Shown here: piece after piece, positions 6,648 to 13,323 of the stretch
Numbering within the stretch: position 1 is the stretch's first letter
How the letters are laid out: every line of letters starts with the position of its first letter
DNA from: Clavibacter tessellarius
Lineage (GTDB): Bacteria > Actinomycetota > Actinomycetes > Actinomycetales > Microbacteriaceae
NCBI RefSeq assembly: GCF_001618005.1
Contig: NZ_LQXA01000026.1
Location: 1-42,219, forward strand
Reading direction: 5' to 3'
DNA length: 42,219 nt
Translations under genes and position numbers: made by a program
Notes under the pieces: generated by a model
Told to the model about the DNA's origin: nothing
What the model saw: the letters and a program-made list of their open reading frames with translations, nothing else
Databases searched by the model: none

Positions 6648-7340
6648 ATGGCACCCATCCGCGTCCTCATCGCCGATGACGAAGCGCTGGTGCGTCATGC
6701 GCTCCGCATCTTCGTGGCGTCGGCTCCCGACATGACGGTCGTCGGCGAAGCGGAGGACGGCGTCCTCGCGGTGCGCGCAGCCGAGGAGCTGCAGCCCGAC
6801 GTCGTGCTGATGGACCTGCAGATGCCGCGCATGGGCGGGATGGAAGCGACTCGGCGGATCACGGCGGCGCTGTCGGACACACGGGTGCTGGCCGTGACCA
6901 CGTTCTCCTCCGAGCGGCACGTGGTGCCCGCGCTCCGCGCCGGTGCGTCCGGTTACCTCGTCAAGGACAGCGAGCCGGACGACATCCTGCACGCCATCCG
7001 CGAGGTCCGGGCGGGGCGGTCTGTCATGTCGCCACGCATCACGCGCGATCTGATCCTGTCCCTCCGCGACGATTCGGAGACCGGCTCGATGGCGGCCTCG
7101 GGGCACGAGCCGTTGACGACGCGCGAGTACACCGTCGTCCGCCTCATCGGACGCGGCATGTCGAATGCCGAGATCGCCCGGGAGCTGCATCTCTCCGAGC
7201 CGACCATCAAGGCCAACCTCAGCCGTGTGATGACCAAGTGGGACGTGCGCGACCGCGTGCAGGTGCTGATCCACGCGGTGCGCCACGGCATCGTGGACCT
7301 CTCGCACTACGAGGGCGAGCCGTCGGTCAGAGCCCGATGA
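6648..7340 (+). CDS. NarL/FixJ family response regulator
   Basis: A 230-residue two-component regulator. The receiver domain (1-125) carries the acidic pair IADDEA, phospho-acceptor Asp56 in VVLMDLQMPRMGG, a conserved Thr in TTFSS, and Lys in YLVKDSEPDD. The LuxR-type DNA-binding domain (about 150-215) shows LTTREYTVVRLIGRGMSNAEIARELHLSEPTIKANLSRVMTKW. It is the natural partner of the kinase at 5214-6401, but is transcribed divergently from it, which is unusual for NarL-type pairs. Its stop overlaps the ATG of the YdeI-like gene. Likely targets are its own divergent spacer (the peptide-kinase promoter) and possibly the padR operon. Confidence 0.92.
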   Translation: MAPIRVLIADDEALVRHALRIFVASAPDMTVVGEAEDGVLAVRAAEELQPDVVLMDLQMPRMGGMEATRRITAALSDTRVLAVTTFSSERHVVPALRAGASGYLVKDSEPDDILHAIREVRAGRSVMSPRITRDLILSLRDDSETGSMAASGHEPLTTREYTVVRLIGRGMSNAEIARELHLSEPTIKANLSRVMTKWDVRDRVQVLIHAVRHGIVDLSHYEGEPSVRAR

Positions 7341-7930
7341 CCCCGGTCGGCGGGGGAGTGCACGACCTCCTCACCCTCCCCGACCGCGCCGCGTGGCGCG
7401 CCTGGCTCGACGCGCACGAGGAGTCGTCCGACGGCGTGTGGCTGGTGCTCGCGAAGAAGGGCACGACGGATCCGACCTCCCTCACCTACGCGGAGGCCCT
7501 CGACGAGGCGCTGTGCAGCGGGTGGATCGACGGGCAGACCGCGAGCATCGACGAGCGGGTGTTCCGCCGCCGGTTCACCCCCAGGCGGAAGGCGTCGCTG
7601 TGGTCGGAACGCAACATCGGACTCGTCGCGACGCTCACGGCCGAGGGGCGGATGCGGCCGGCCGGGATCCGCGAGGTCGAGCGCGCGCAGGCCGACGGGC
7701 GGTGGGAGCGGGCGTACGCGGGTCAGGCATCCGCTGCGGAGCCCGAGGACCTGCTGGCCGCGCTCGCCGCGTCGCCCGCCGCCGCGGCGACCTTCGCGAC
7801 GCTCAGCAAGGTCAACCGCTACGCCGTGATCCACCGGGTGTCGACGGCGCCGAACGCGACCGTGCGCGCCAACCGGCTCGCGAAGCTCGTGGCGATGCTC
7901 GAGCGCGGGGAGGCGGCGCACCCGCAGTAG
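7337..7930 (+). CDS. YdeI/OmpD-associated family protein
   Basis: A 197-residue cytosolic protein of the YdeI (OmdA) family. Recognisable blocks are DRAAWRAWLDAHEESSDGVWLVLAKK, then EALCSGWIDGQTASID, then FTPRRKASLWSERN, and the C-terminal NRYAVIHRVSTAPNATVRANRLAKLVAML. Family members have been linked to tolerance of antimicrobial peptides in enterobacteria, and are often annotated as bacteriocin-protection proteins. The ATG overlaps the response regulator stop (ATGA), so it is co-expressed with it. Given the neighbouring kinase, ABC remnant and Cys peptide, a role in response to peptides is plausible, but this is inference. Confidence 0.82.
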   Translation: MTPVGGGVHDLLTLPDRAAWRAWLDAHEESSDGVWLVLAKKGTTDPTSLTYAEALDEALCSGWIDGQTASIDERVFRRRFTPRRKASLWSERNIGLVATLTAEGRMRPAGIREVERAQADGRWERAYAGQASAAEPEDLLAALAASPAAAATFATLSKVNRYAVIHRVSTAPNATVRANRLAKLVAMLERGEAAHPQ

Positions 7931-7954
7931 GGCGGCGGATCGGCGCCAGCCGCG

Positions 7955-8533
7955 TCAGCGCGCGAACCACTCCCGCGCCAGCACCGACATCACGATCTCG
8001 TCGTGGAACGCGCCGTCGTGGAAGACCGTCTCGCGCCGCACGCCCTCCTCCACGAAGCCGACCTTCCGGTACGTCGCGCGGGCCCGGGCGTTGTAGGCGA
8101 AGACGTGCAGCTCGATCCGGTTCAGCCCCATCTCGCGGAACCCGTAGCCGACGAGGGTGCGCACGGCGTCCGTGCCGTAGCCGACGCCCACGTGCTCGGA
8201 TCCGATCATCACCGTCAGCGTCGCCGCGCGCGTCAGCAGCCCGGCGCCGTAGAGGGTGACGTGGCCGACGAGGCGGCCGGAGATCCGGTCGGTCACGCAG
8301 AAGCCCACGGAGCCCGCGGGTTCGTTGTCGCTCCACTTCCGGAACTGCTCCGCGACGTCGGCCTCGGGCCGCGGGCGCACCGTGAGCTGCTGCAGCACCG
8401 CCCACTCCGGATCCCGCCACCAGCGCACGAGGTCCGGGAGGTCAGCGTCCTCGAGGGCCCGCAGGCGTATCCGCTCGCCCTGGAGGATGCCCGCCCCGTA
8501 CCGCTGCGGGTCGCCCGCGTCCGTCCATGCCAT
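7955..8533 (-). CDS. GNAT family N-acetyltransferase (RimJ-like)
   Basis: A 192-residue acetyltransferase. The pattern is that of the RimJ/RimL-type GNATs: RIRLRALEDADLPDLVRWWRD at the N-terminus, GRLVGHVTLYG as the beta-4 strand, VGVGYGTDAVRTLVGYGFREMG as the acetyl-CoA binding loop and helix, then LNRIELHVFAYNARARATYRKVGFVEEGVRRE. The acceptor may be a protein N-terminus or a small molecule. It is convergent with the YdeI-like gene, 24 bases apart. No strong Shine-Dalgarno is visible before this ATG. Confidence 0.9.
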   Translation of the reverse strand: MAWTDAGDPQRYGAGILQGERIRLRALEDADLPDLVRWWRDPEWAVLQQLTVRPRPEADVAEQFRKWSDNEPAGSVGFCVTDRISGRLVGHVTLYGAGLLTRAATLTVMIGSEHVGVGYGTDAVRTLVGYGFREMGLNRIELHVFAYNARARATYRKVGFVEEGVRRETVFHDGAFHDEIVMSVLAREWFAR

Positions 8534-8573
8534 GAGGTGATCGTGCCATCAGCGGGCGGCGCGGCGCTGCGGG

Positions 8574-8888
8574 TCAGTGCCCGAGCTCGATGAGCAGCAC
8601 GCCGGCGATGATGAGCACGATGCCGGCGACCATCGTGCGGGTCAGGGGATCGCGGAAGAGCAGGCGGCCGAGGATCGCGGTGAGGGCGACGCCGGTCGCG
8701 GCCCAGATCCCGTACGCGACGCCGATGGGCAGGCCGAGCGCGAGCGCGCCGCCCAGCATCGAGAACGCGGTGACGTAGCCGACCGCCACGACGGCGTACC
8801 AGCGCTTCCGGCCGTCGGTGGCGAGCTTGAGGGAGATGGTGGCGGCGACCTCGGTGACGATCGCGATCGACAGGAGCAGCCAGGCCAT
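8574..8888 (-). CDS. SMR family drug/cation efflux subunit
   Basis: A 104-residue small multidrug resistance protein with four membrane helices. The essential membrane Glu is present (Glu13, in SIAIVTEVAATISLK). The signature PIGVAYGIWAATGVALTAILG is in the middle, and GIVLIIAGVLLIELG closes helix four. Its ATG overlaps the stop of a second SMR gene by one base (TGATG). Paired SMR genes of this kind often make hetero-oligomeric pumps such as EbrAB or YkkCD. This one has the shorter tail. Confidence 0.9.
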   Translation of the reverse strand: MAWLLLSIAIVTEVAATISLKLATDGRKRWYAVVAVGYVTAFSMLGGALALGLPIGVAYGIWAATGVALTAILGRLLFRDPLTRTMVAGIVLIIAGVLLIELGH

Positions 8889-9256
8889 CAGCGGGCCTCG
8901 CCGGAGGCCGCGGTGGCGGCGGTCGCGCGGGCGGCCTGCGCGCGCTGCGACCCGAGCTCCACGAGCAGCACGCCGGCGACGATGAGCACGAGGCCGACGA
9001 TCATCGGGCCGGTGAGCGGCTGGTCGAGAAGCGCCGCGGCGGCCACGGCGGTGAGCGCGACGCCGGTGGCGCCCCAGACCCCGTAGGCGACACCGACGGC
9101 CATGCCCGTCCTCAGCACGCGCGTCAGGAACCAGAACGCCGCGAGGTACCCGGTGACGACGAGCGCGTACCAGCCGGGCGCGTCGACGGCGGCCTGCAGC
9201 GCGAGGGTGGCGGTCACCTCGCTGACGATGGCGCCGCCGAGGAGGACCCACCTCAC
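8888..9256 (-). CDS. SMR family drug/cation efflux subunit with C-terminal extension
   Basis: A 122-residue small multidrug resistance protein. Glu13 is conserved (GGAIVSEVTATLAL), as is the block AVGVAYGVWGATGVALTAVAAA. A 15-20 residue cytosolic tail rich in Ala and Arg extends beyond the fourth helix, unlike its partner. The start is a GTG that overlaps the stop of the HAD gene (GTGA), so the HAD gene and both pumps form a single translational unit. Different tails on the two halves suggest a hetero-oligomer with fixed opposite orientation, as in other paired SMR proteins. Confidence 0.88.
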   Translation of the reverse strand: MRWVLLGGAIVSEVTATLALQAAVDAPGWYALVVTGYLAAFWFLTRVLRTGMAVGVAYGVWGATGVALTAVAAAALLDQPLTGPMIVGLVLIVAGVLLVELGSQRAQAARATAATAASGEAR

Positions 9257-9930
9257 GGGGTGGGCGTGAGGGCGTCGCCGGGGAGCGTGAGCGTGAGGAC
9301 CCCGTCGCGCACCTCGACCGTGGTGCCGCGGTGGTCGCGGACGCGGGGGAGGCCGACGGTGGCGTCGCTCGCGTGATCGCCGACGACGACCACGCGCATG
9401 CCGGCGGCGAGGCCCGCGCGGATGCCGGCCTCGGCGTCCTCGTAGACGATCGCGTCGGCCGGATCAACGCCCAGGCGCTCCGCCGCGAGCAGGTAGCCGG
9501 AGGGGTCGGGCTTGCCGGCGGTGACGTCGTCGGCGGAGACCACGACGTCGGGCACGCGGATCCCGGCGCCGGCGAGACGGGCGCGCGCGAGGTCCGGGCC
9601 GGCGCTCGTGACGAGGGCGTGGGATCCGGCGGGCAGCGCGGCGACCAGGTCGCGGGCGCCGGGGATCTCGACGGTCGCGGGGCTGCCGTCGAGCTCGAGC
9701 CGGTCGAGCTCGGCGAGGAGGGCGGGCACGTCGCTGCCGGCGGGCGCGAACCGGGCGATGCTGTCGGCGGCGCGCACGCCGTGGATCCGTCGCATCAGGT
9801 CCGCGGGGTCGTGGCCGAAGCGCCGGGCGAGCATCGTCCAGATCTCCTCCACGAGCGCCGTGGAGTCGACGAGCGTCCCGTCCATGTCGAGGAGGAGCGC
9901 GCGGGCGGTGAGCGTGACGGGTGCGGTCAT
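9253..9930 (-). CDS. HAD-IA family sugar/polyol phosphatase or mutase
   Basis: A 225-residue HAD hydrolase. Motif I is ALLLDMDGTLVDS with nucleophile and acid Asp, motif II Ser is in HALVTSAGPD, motif III Lys is in DDVTAGKPDPSGYLLAAERLG, and motif IV is AIVYEDAEAGIRAGLAAGM. The helical cap holds WTMLARRFGHD and RRIHGVRAADS, the form seen in glycerol-3-phosphatase and 2-deoxyglucose-6-phosphatase relatives rather than beta-phosphoglucomutase. GGGAGGA lies upstream of the ATG. It is the first gene of an operon with two SMR pumps, so a link to efflux of a dephosphorylated metabolite is conceivable but not shown. Confidence 0.85.
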   Translation of the reverse strand: MTAPVTLTARALLLDMDGTLVDSTALVEEIWTMLARRFGHDPADLMRRIHGVRAADSIARFAPAGSDVPALLAELDRLELDGSPATVEIPGARDLVAALPAGSHALVTSAGPDLARARLAGAGIRVPDVVVSADDVTAGKPDPSGYLLAAERLGVDPADAIVYEDAEAGIRAGLAAGMRVVVVGDHASDATVGLPRVRDHRGTTVEVRDGVLTLTLPGDALTPTP

Positions 9931-10027
9931 GCGTCCATCCTCCCGGACGGGCGGCAGCCGGACGCGCCCCGGTCGGCCACGATGGAGGGGTCGCCGCGAG
10001 CCGACGCTGCGCGGGGGCGGAGGCGGC

Positions 10028-10180
10028 ATGGGCGCGGGCGACACGGACGAGGTCGAGGGCGGGTTCCGCTGGGAGGCTCCGGCCTGGCTCTGCGCCGGCA
10101 TCTTCGCGCCGTTCGGGCTCGCGGGTCTCGGCTGGGCGGCCGTGCGGGGGATCCGGCTGCGGAGGCGGGCCCGTGGGTGA
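10028..10180 (+). CDS. Small membrane protein, 50 aa
   Basis: A short frame with one clear membrane helix (AWLCAGIFAPFGLAGLGWAAV, about residues 18-39), an acidic N-terminus and a positively charged C-terminus (RGIRLRRRARG), which predicts the N-terminus outside and C-terminus inside. GGAGG lies 4 bases before the ATG. It overlaps the next small membrane gene by 8 bases, which itself has a good ribosome binding site, so the pair looks real. I do not recognise a family. Confidence 0.5.
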   Translation: MGAGDTDEVEGGFRWEAPAWLCAGIFAPFGLAGLGWAAVRGIRLRRRARG

Positions 10181-10367
10181 CCCGCTGGCGAAGGCGCTGC
10201 AGGTCGTGACCATCGTCTGCATCGTCGGGATGGGGATCGGCTTTTTCCGCACGCTGAACCACACGTCCCGGACGAACGAGCCGGCACCGCGTTCGATGTG
10301 CCTCGCCGCCCTGCCCTTCGCGGTGGTCGGCCTGCTGGCGGTCATCGTGGGGATCGCGCTCGACTGA
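10173..10367 (+). CDS. Small membrane protein, 64 aa
   Basis: Two predicted membrane helices (about VVTIVCIVGMGIGFF, residues 11-25, and ALPFAVVGLLAVIVGIAL, residues 46-63) joined by a polar loop with NHTSRTNEPAPRS. The GTG start is supported by GGAGG about 7 bases upstream, inside the preceding small gene. The family is unknown. The pair ends about 70 bases before a strong hairpin terminator. Confidence 0.55.
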   Translation: MGDPLAKALQVVTIVCIVGMGIGFFRTLNHTSRTNEPAPRSMCLAALPFAVVGLLAVIVGIALD

Positions 10368-10433
10368 TCGGCCCCGCATCCGCGGTCGCCGCCGCCGGGC
10401 ATCTCCGGTCGTGGTGGAGCGCAGGTCCGACTA

Positions 10434-10469
10434 AGGGCCGGGCCGGAGGCGATCCTCCGGCCCGGCCCT
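10434..10469. terminator. Perfect 16-bp GC-rich hairpin terminator
   Basis: The left arm 10434-10449 and right arm 10454-10469 are perfectly complementary over 16 bases with a CGAT loop. No long T run follows. It lies between the convergent genes ending at 10367 (+) and 10558 (-), so it can serve both directions. Confidence 0.8.
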
Positions 10470-10557
10470 CAGCCAGGCAGCCGTCGCGACGACGCGACGC
10501 CAGCCTGGTGCCCGCGGCGCGACCTCCACAGGGTGGTGGTGGGGACGACCGGCGCGA

Positions 10558-11019
10558 TCAGGGGCGGTGGCCGCCCGGCGGGATGTGGATCGGCGGGAGG
10601 TCGATGTGGGGGAGCGGGACGTGGATGGGGATGTGGATGTTGATGGACGGGACGTGGATGTGCGGGATGTGGATGTGGACGGGGGGCAGCGGGATGTGGA
10701 TGTGGATGCGGATCTCCGGCCAGTGGATGCCGAAGAGCTTCTGCTCGGCGATCGCACCATCCGTGGGCGACGTGGGGATGTGCTGACCTGCGATGCCGGT
10801 GGCCGTCGCATCCGTGAGGCGGCCGGACCCGACGTCCTGCTGGAGCTGGCCGTGCTCGATCGATGCGGCGACGCGTGCCTGCGGGGTGCTCTCCTCCGCG
10901 CTCGCGCTGTGGGCCGGGCCGGTGAAGGCGAGGCCGAGGGCGGTGAGGGAGCCGATCGCGAGGGTCGCGAGGAGCTTCGGTGGGAAGAGGATCCGGATCG
11001 TCTTCGTTCGGCGTGACAT
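10558..11019 (-). CDS. Secreted histidine-rich repeat protein
   Basis: A 153-residue exported protein. A Sec signal peptide is clear (basic start, hydrophobic LLATLAIGSLTALGLAF, cleavage expected after AHSASA, residue 41). The mature N-terminal half is ordinary and charged. The last 64 residues contain 12 His and many Pro and Ile, in an alternating pattern such as RIHIHIPLPPVHIHIPHIHV and then INIHIPIHVPLPHIDLPPIHIP. Every second residue faces the same side if extended, so it should make a His-lined strand or a polyproline-broken ladder suited to binding Zn, Ni, Cu or Co. AAGGAGG gives a very strong start. No known family is recognised. It is monocistronic and convergent with the terminator at 10434. 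Confidence 0.75.
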   Translation of the reverse strand: MSRRTKTIRILFPPKLLATLAIGSLTALGLAFTGPAHSASAEESTPQARVAASIEHGQLQQDVGSGRLTDATATGIAGQHIPTSPTDGAIAEQKLFGIHWPEIRIHIHIPLPPVHIHIPHIHVPSINIHIPIHVPLPHIDLPPIHIPPGGHRP

Positions 11020-11119
11020 GGTGACGCACCTCCTTGTCGGGGCGGGGGGAGCCCGCGAGGAGACGGTAGGGCGCCGTGCGTGGGCAGGGCGGCCGCTCAC
11101 AGGGCCCGCGAGTGAACGC

Positions 11120-11133
11120 CAGACGAACGTCTG
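11120..11133. promoter_or_regulatory. CAGACG-AA-CGTCTG inverted repeat
   Basis: A perfect 6-base inverted repeat in the divergent spacer between the His-rich protein (starts 11019, minus) and the oxidase gene (starts 11288, plus), about 100 bases from the former. It is a candidate operator; the regulator is unknown. Confidence 0.3.
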
Positions 11134-11275
11134 ACCTACCGCGCGGGCGGGAACGGTGCGGGTGCGCCCGGGATTCGCCCTCGCGGACCGACGCCCGTCG
11201 GCTCCTCGCCCGGCCCACGGCTCGCGGCGGGCTTACGGCTCCCGGGCCCGGCACCCGGAAGCGGGGGCGCGACCG

Positions 11276-11281
11276 TAGCCT
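11276..11281 (+). promoter_or_regulatory. -10 hexamer of a probably leaderless oxidase gene
   Basis: TAGCCT ends exactly 6 bases before the ATG at 11288, and no Shine-Dalgarno sequence is visible. This is the third example of the arrangement in the window. Confidence 0.4.
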
Positions 11282-11287
11282 GGCCGC

Positions 11288-12460
11288 ATGACGGGATCCA
11301 CCGGGCGCGGGCGCGCGACCCACCACGTGGTCATCGGCGCCGGGCTCGCCGGGGCGGCCACCGCCTGGCAGCTCGCAAGCCGCGGGCACCAGGTCACGGT
11401 GCTGGAGCGCGACCGGCCGGCGAGCATGCGGGGCAGCTCGCACGGATCCGCGCGCATCCTCCGCTACGCCTACCCCGACCCCTTCTACGTGCGCCTGATG
11501 CGCGACGCCCGCGTGCTCTGGGACCGGCTCGAGCGCAGCACGGGCACGCGGCTCGTGACACCGACCGGATCCGTCGACTCGGGCCTCGTGCGCCGCCCGG
11601 CCGAGCTCGCGCGCGTGCTCGAGCGCGTCGGGATCGACCACGAGCTGATGTCCGCGCGCGCGGCCGAGGACCGCTGGCCCGAGATGACCTTCGACTCCGA
11701 CGTGCTCTTCCACCCGGCCGCCGGCGTGGTCGACGCCGAGGTCGCCGTGCGCACGATGCTCGACCTGGCCGTCGCGCACGGCGCCGTGGTGCACGAGGGC
11801 TGGACGGCCGCGTCGGTGGAGCGCGCCGGCGCCGGCTTCCGGGTGGCCTCCGACGACGGGCGCCGCGTCGACGGCGACAGCGTCGTGGTGGGCGCGGGCG
11901 GCTGGCTGCCCGAGCTCCTGGCCGCGCTGCCGTTCCCGCGCGCCGCCCTCGACCGCATCCCGCCGCTGCGCGTGCGGCAGGAGCAGGTGTTCCACTTCCC
12001 GTATCGGCAGAGTCCGTATCGGCAGAGTCCGTATCGGGATGGCCCGCCCGCCCGATCCGTCCCCACCTCGATCCACATGGACGAGCGCATGCAGGTCTAC
12101 GCGTTGCCCGGCGGCCGCGACGTGGAGGGCCGCGGCCACAAGGTCGCCGAGTTCGAGGGCGGGCGCGTGATCCCGTCGGCCGCGCATCAGGACGGCCGCG
12201 TGGATCCGGCGAACCGCGCGCGCGTCGTCGACTGGGTGCGCCGCAACCTGCCGGGCGTGGATCCGGTGCCGTACGCCGAGTCGACGTGCCTGTTCACGAG
12301 CACCCCGAGCGAGGACTTCGTGATCGACCGGATGGAGGGCATCACGATCGTCTCGCCCTGCTCCGGCCACGGCGCCAAGTTCGCGCCGCTGATCGGCAGC
12401 CTCGCGGCGGATGCGGCGACCGGCGAGCGCGTCGAGCCGCGGTTCGCGTTCGCGCCCTGA
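11288..12460 (+). CDS. N-methyltryptophan oxidase / monomeric sarcosine oxidase-like flavoprotein
   Basis: A 390-residue FAD-dependent amine oxidase. The dinucleotide-binding motif is VVIGAGLAGAATAWQLASRGHQVTVLERD near the N-terminus. SSHGSARILRYAYPD is the conserved flavin loop of the MSOX/MTOX family. Near the C-terminus SPCSGHGAKFAPLIG holds the Cys that binds FAD covalently in this family. It oxidises N-methyl amino acids or similar secondary amines, giving hydrogen peroxide and formaldehyde. A tandem SPYRQ repeat (bases 12001-12037) is inserted after EQVFHFPY. It is probably leaderless and convergent with the coiled-coil gene at 12488. Confidence 0.88.
   Translation: MTGSTGRGRATHHVVIGAGLAGAATAWQLASRGHQVTVLERDRPASMRGSSHGSARILRYAYPDPFYVRLMRDARVLWDRLERSTGTRLVTPTGSVDSGLVRRPAELARVLERVGIDHELMSARAAEDRWPEMTFDSDVLFHPAAGVVDAEVAVRTMLDLAVAHGAVVHEGWTAASVERAGAGFRVASDDGRRVDGDSVVVGAGGWLPELLAALPFPRAALDRIPPLRVRQEQVFHFPYRQSPYRQSPYRDGPPARSVPTSIHMDERMQVYALPGGRDVEGRGHKVAEFEGGRVIPSAAHQDGRVDPANRARVVDWVRRNLPGVDPVPYAESTCLFTSTPSEDFVIDRMEGITIVSPCSGHGAKFAPLIGSLAADAATGERVEPRFAFAP
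12001..12037 (+). repeat. Tandem 15-base repeat inside the oxidase gene
   Basis: GTATCGGCAGAGTCC occurs twice in direct succession (12001-12015 and 12016-12030) and a third copy begins (GTATCGG). It encodes the pentapeptide SPYRQ in frame, so copy number can change without a frameshift. Family members do not usually carry this insert. Confidence 0.9.
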
Positions 12461-12487
12461 GCCGGGGGCGCCGGCGAAGCCGCGCCG

Positions 12488-13174
12488 TCACACCTTCTGC
12501 GGTCGCCCCCGCGCCGGCGTCCGCGTGCGGGTCCGCGCCGGATCCCGCGTGCCCGCGCGCTCCTCGGCCCGCGCCCGCTCGGCCGACAGCCGGGCGAGCT
12601 CGTCGCGCAGCTCGCCGACCCGGTCGTCGCGCCCCTCCTCGGGGAACGCGCCGGGTAGCAGCTGCGGGCTGAGCCGCGCGCGCACGATCTGCTCGAGCGC
12701 CGAGTCGCGCGCGATGACGAGCACCTCGCGCAGCGCCTCCGGATCCCGCGACAGCGCGCCGAGCCGCTCCACGATCTCCTCCGCGATCTCGGCGCGCAGC
12801 CGGAGGCCCGGCACGTCGCCCTCGCGGTAGTCGTCGGGCCGCCGGCCCTTGCCGTCGCGCAGCGCCGCGCGCTCGCAGGCCATGCGTAGCCGCTCGGCCT
12901 CGCCGCGCTTCTCGCCCGTGAGCTCCGCGAGCTCGCCGCGGAGCGCCTCGATGAGCGACTCCTCGTCGAACGGGCGCCGCTCGCGCAACGTGCGCAGGAT
13001 GATGAGGTTCTCCATCTGCAGCCGGAGCGCCACGCCCACGAGCAGCAGGGCCTCCTCGACGAGGACCTCCTTCTGCGCCGGATCCGCGGCCACGCGGGCC
13101 GCGACGGACGGCGGCGGAGGCCCGGGCTTGCTGCTCTTGGCGGGCTTCGCGGGGCGGATGCGGGGCCGGGGCAT
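12488..13174 (-). CDS. Coiled-coil protein of unknown function, 228 aa
   Basis: I do not recognise this gene. The N-terminus is Pro/Lys-rich and basic (MPRPRIRPAKPAKSSKPGPP). The centre is predicted to be almost wholly helical (EEALLLVGVALRLQMENLII, then ELAELTGEKRGEAERLRM), and charged helices continue to an Arg/Thr/Pro-rich tail (TRTRTPARGRPQ). There is no signal peptide or membrane helix. GGGAGG about 6 bases before this ATG supports the start over an upstream one at 13201. Basic ends and a coiled coil suggest oligomerisation and perhaps nucleic acid contact, but no function can be given. It is monocistronic. Confidence 0.72.
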   Translation of the reverse strand: MPRPRIRPAKPAKSSKPGPPPPSVAARVAADPAQKEVLVEEALLLVGVALRLQMENLIILRTLRERRPFDEESLIEALRGELAELTGEKRGEAERLRMACERAALRDGKGRRPDDYREGDVPGLRLRAEIAEEIVERLGALSRDPEALREVLVIARDSALEQIVRARLSPQLLPGAFPEEGRDDRVGELRDELARLSAERARAEERAGTRDPARTRTRTPARGRPQKV

Positions 13175-13323
13175 GACGTCCTCCCGGTCCGCTCGCTCCA
13201 CCGGCGAGGTGGTCCCAGGCTACGCGGAACCGCCGACCCCGGGGCGGGTCGCGCCCCCATCCGTGAGCGGATCCGCGGGCGGGTCCGCGCGCCGGTCCGC
13301 GCGCGAGCCCGGCAGCGCCCGCG

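Noticed and set aside
10567-11016. Asp/Val/Arg dipeptide-repeat protein antisense to the His-rich gene
   Set aside because: It is the reverse reading of the HIHIP repeat codons; the minus-strand frame has a signal peptide and strong ribosome binding site.
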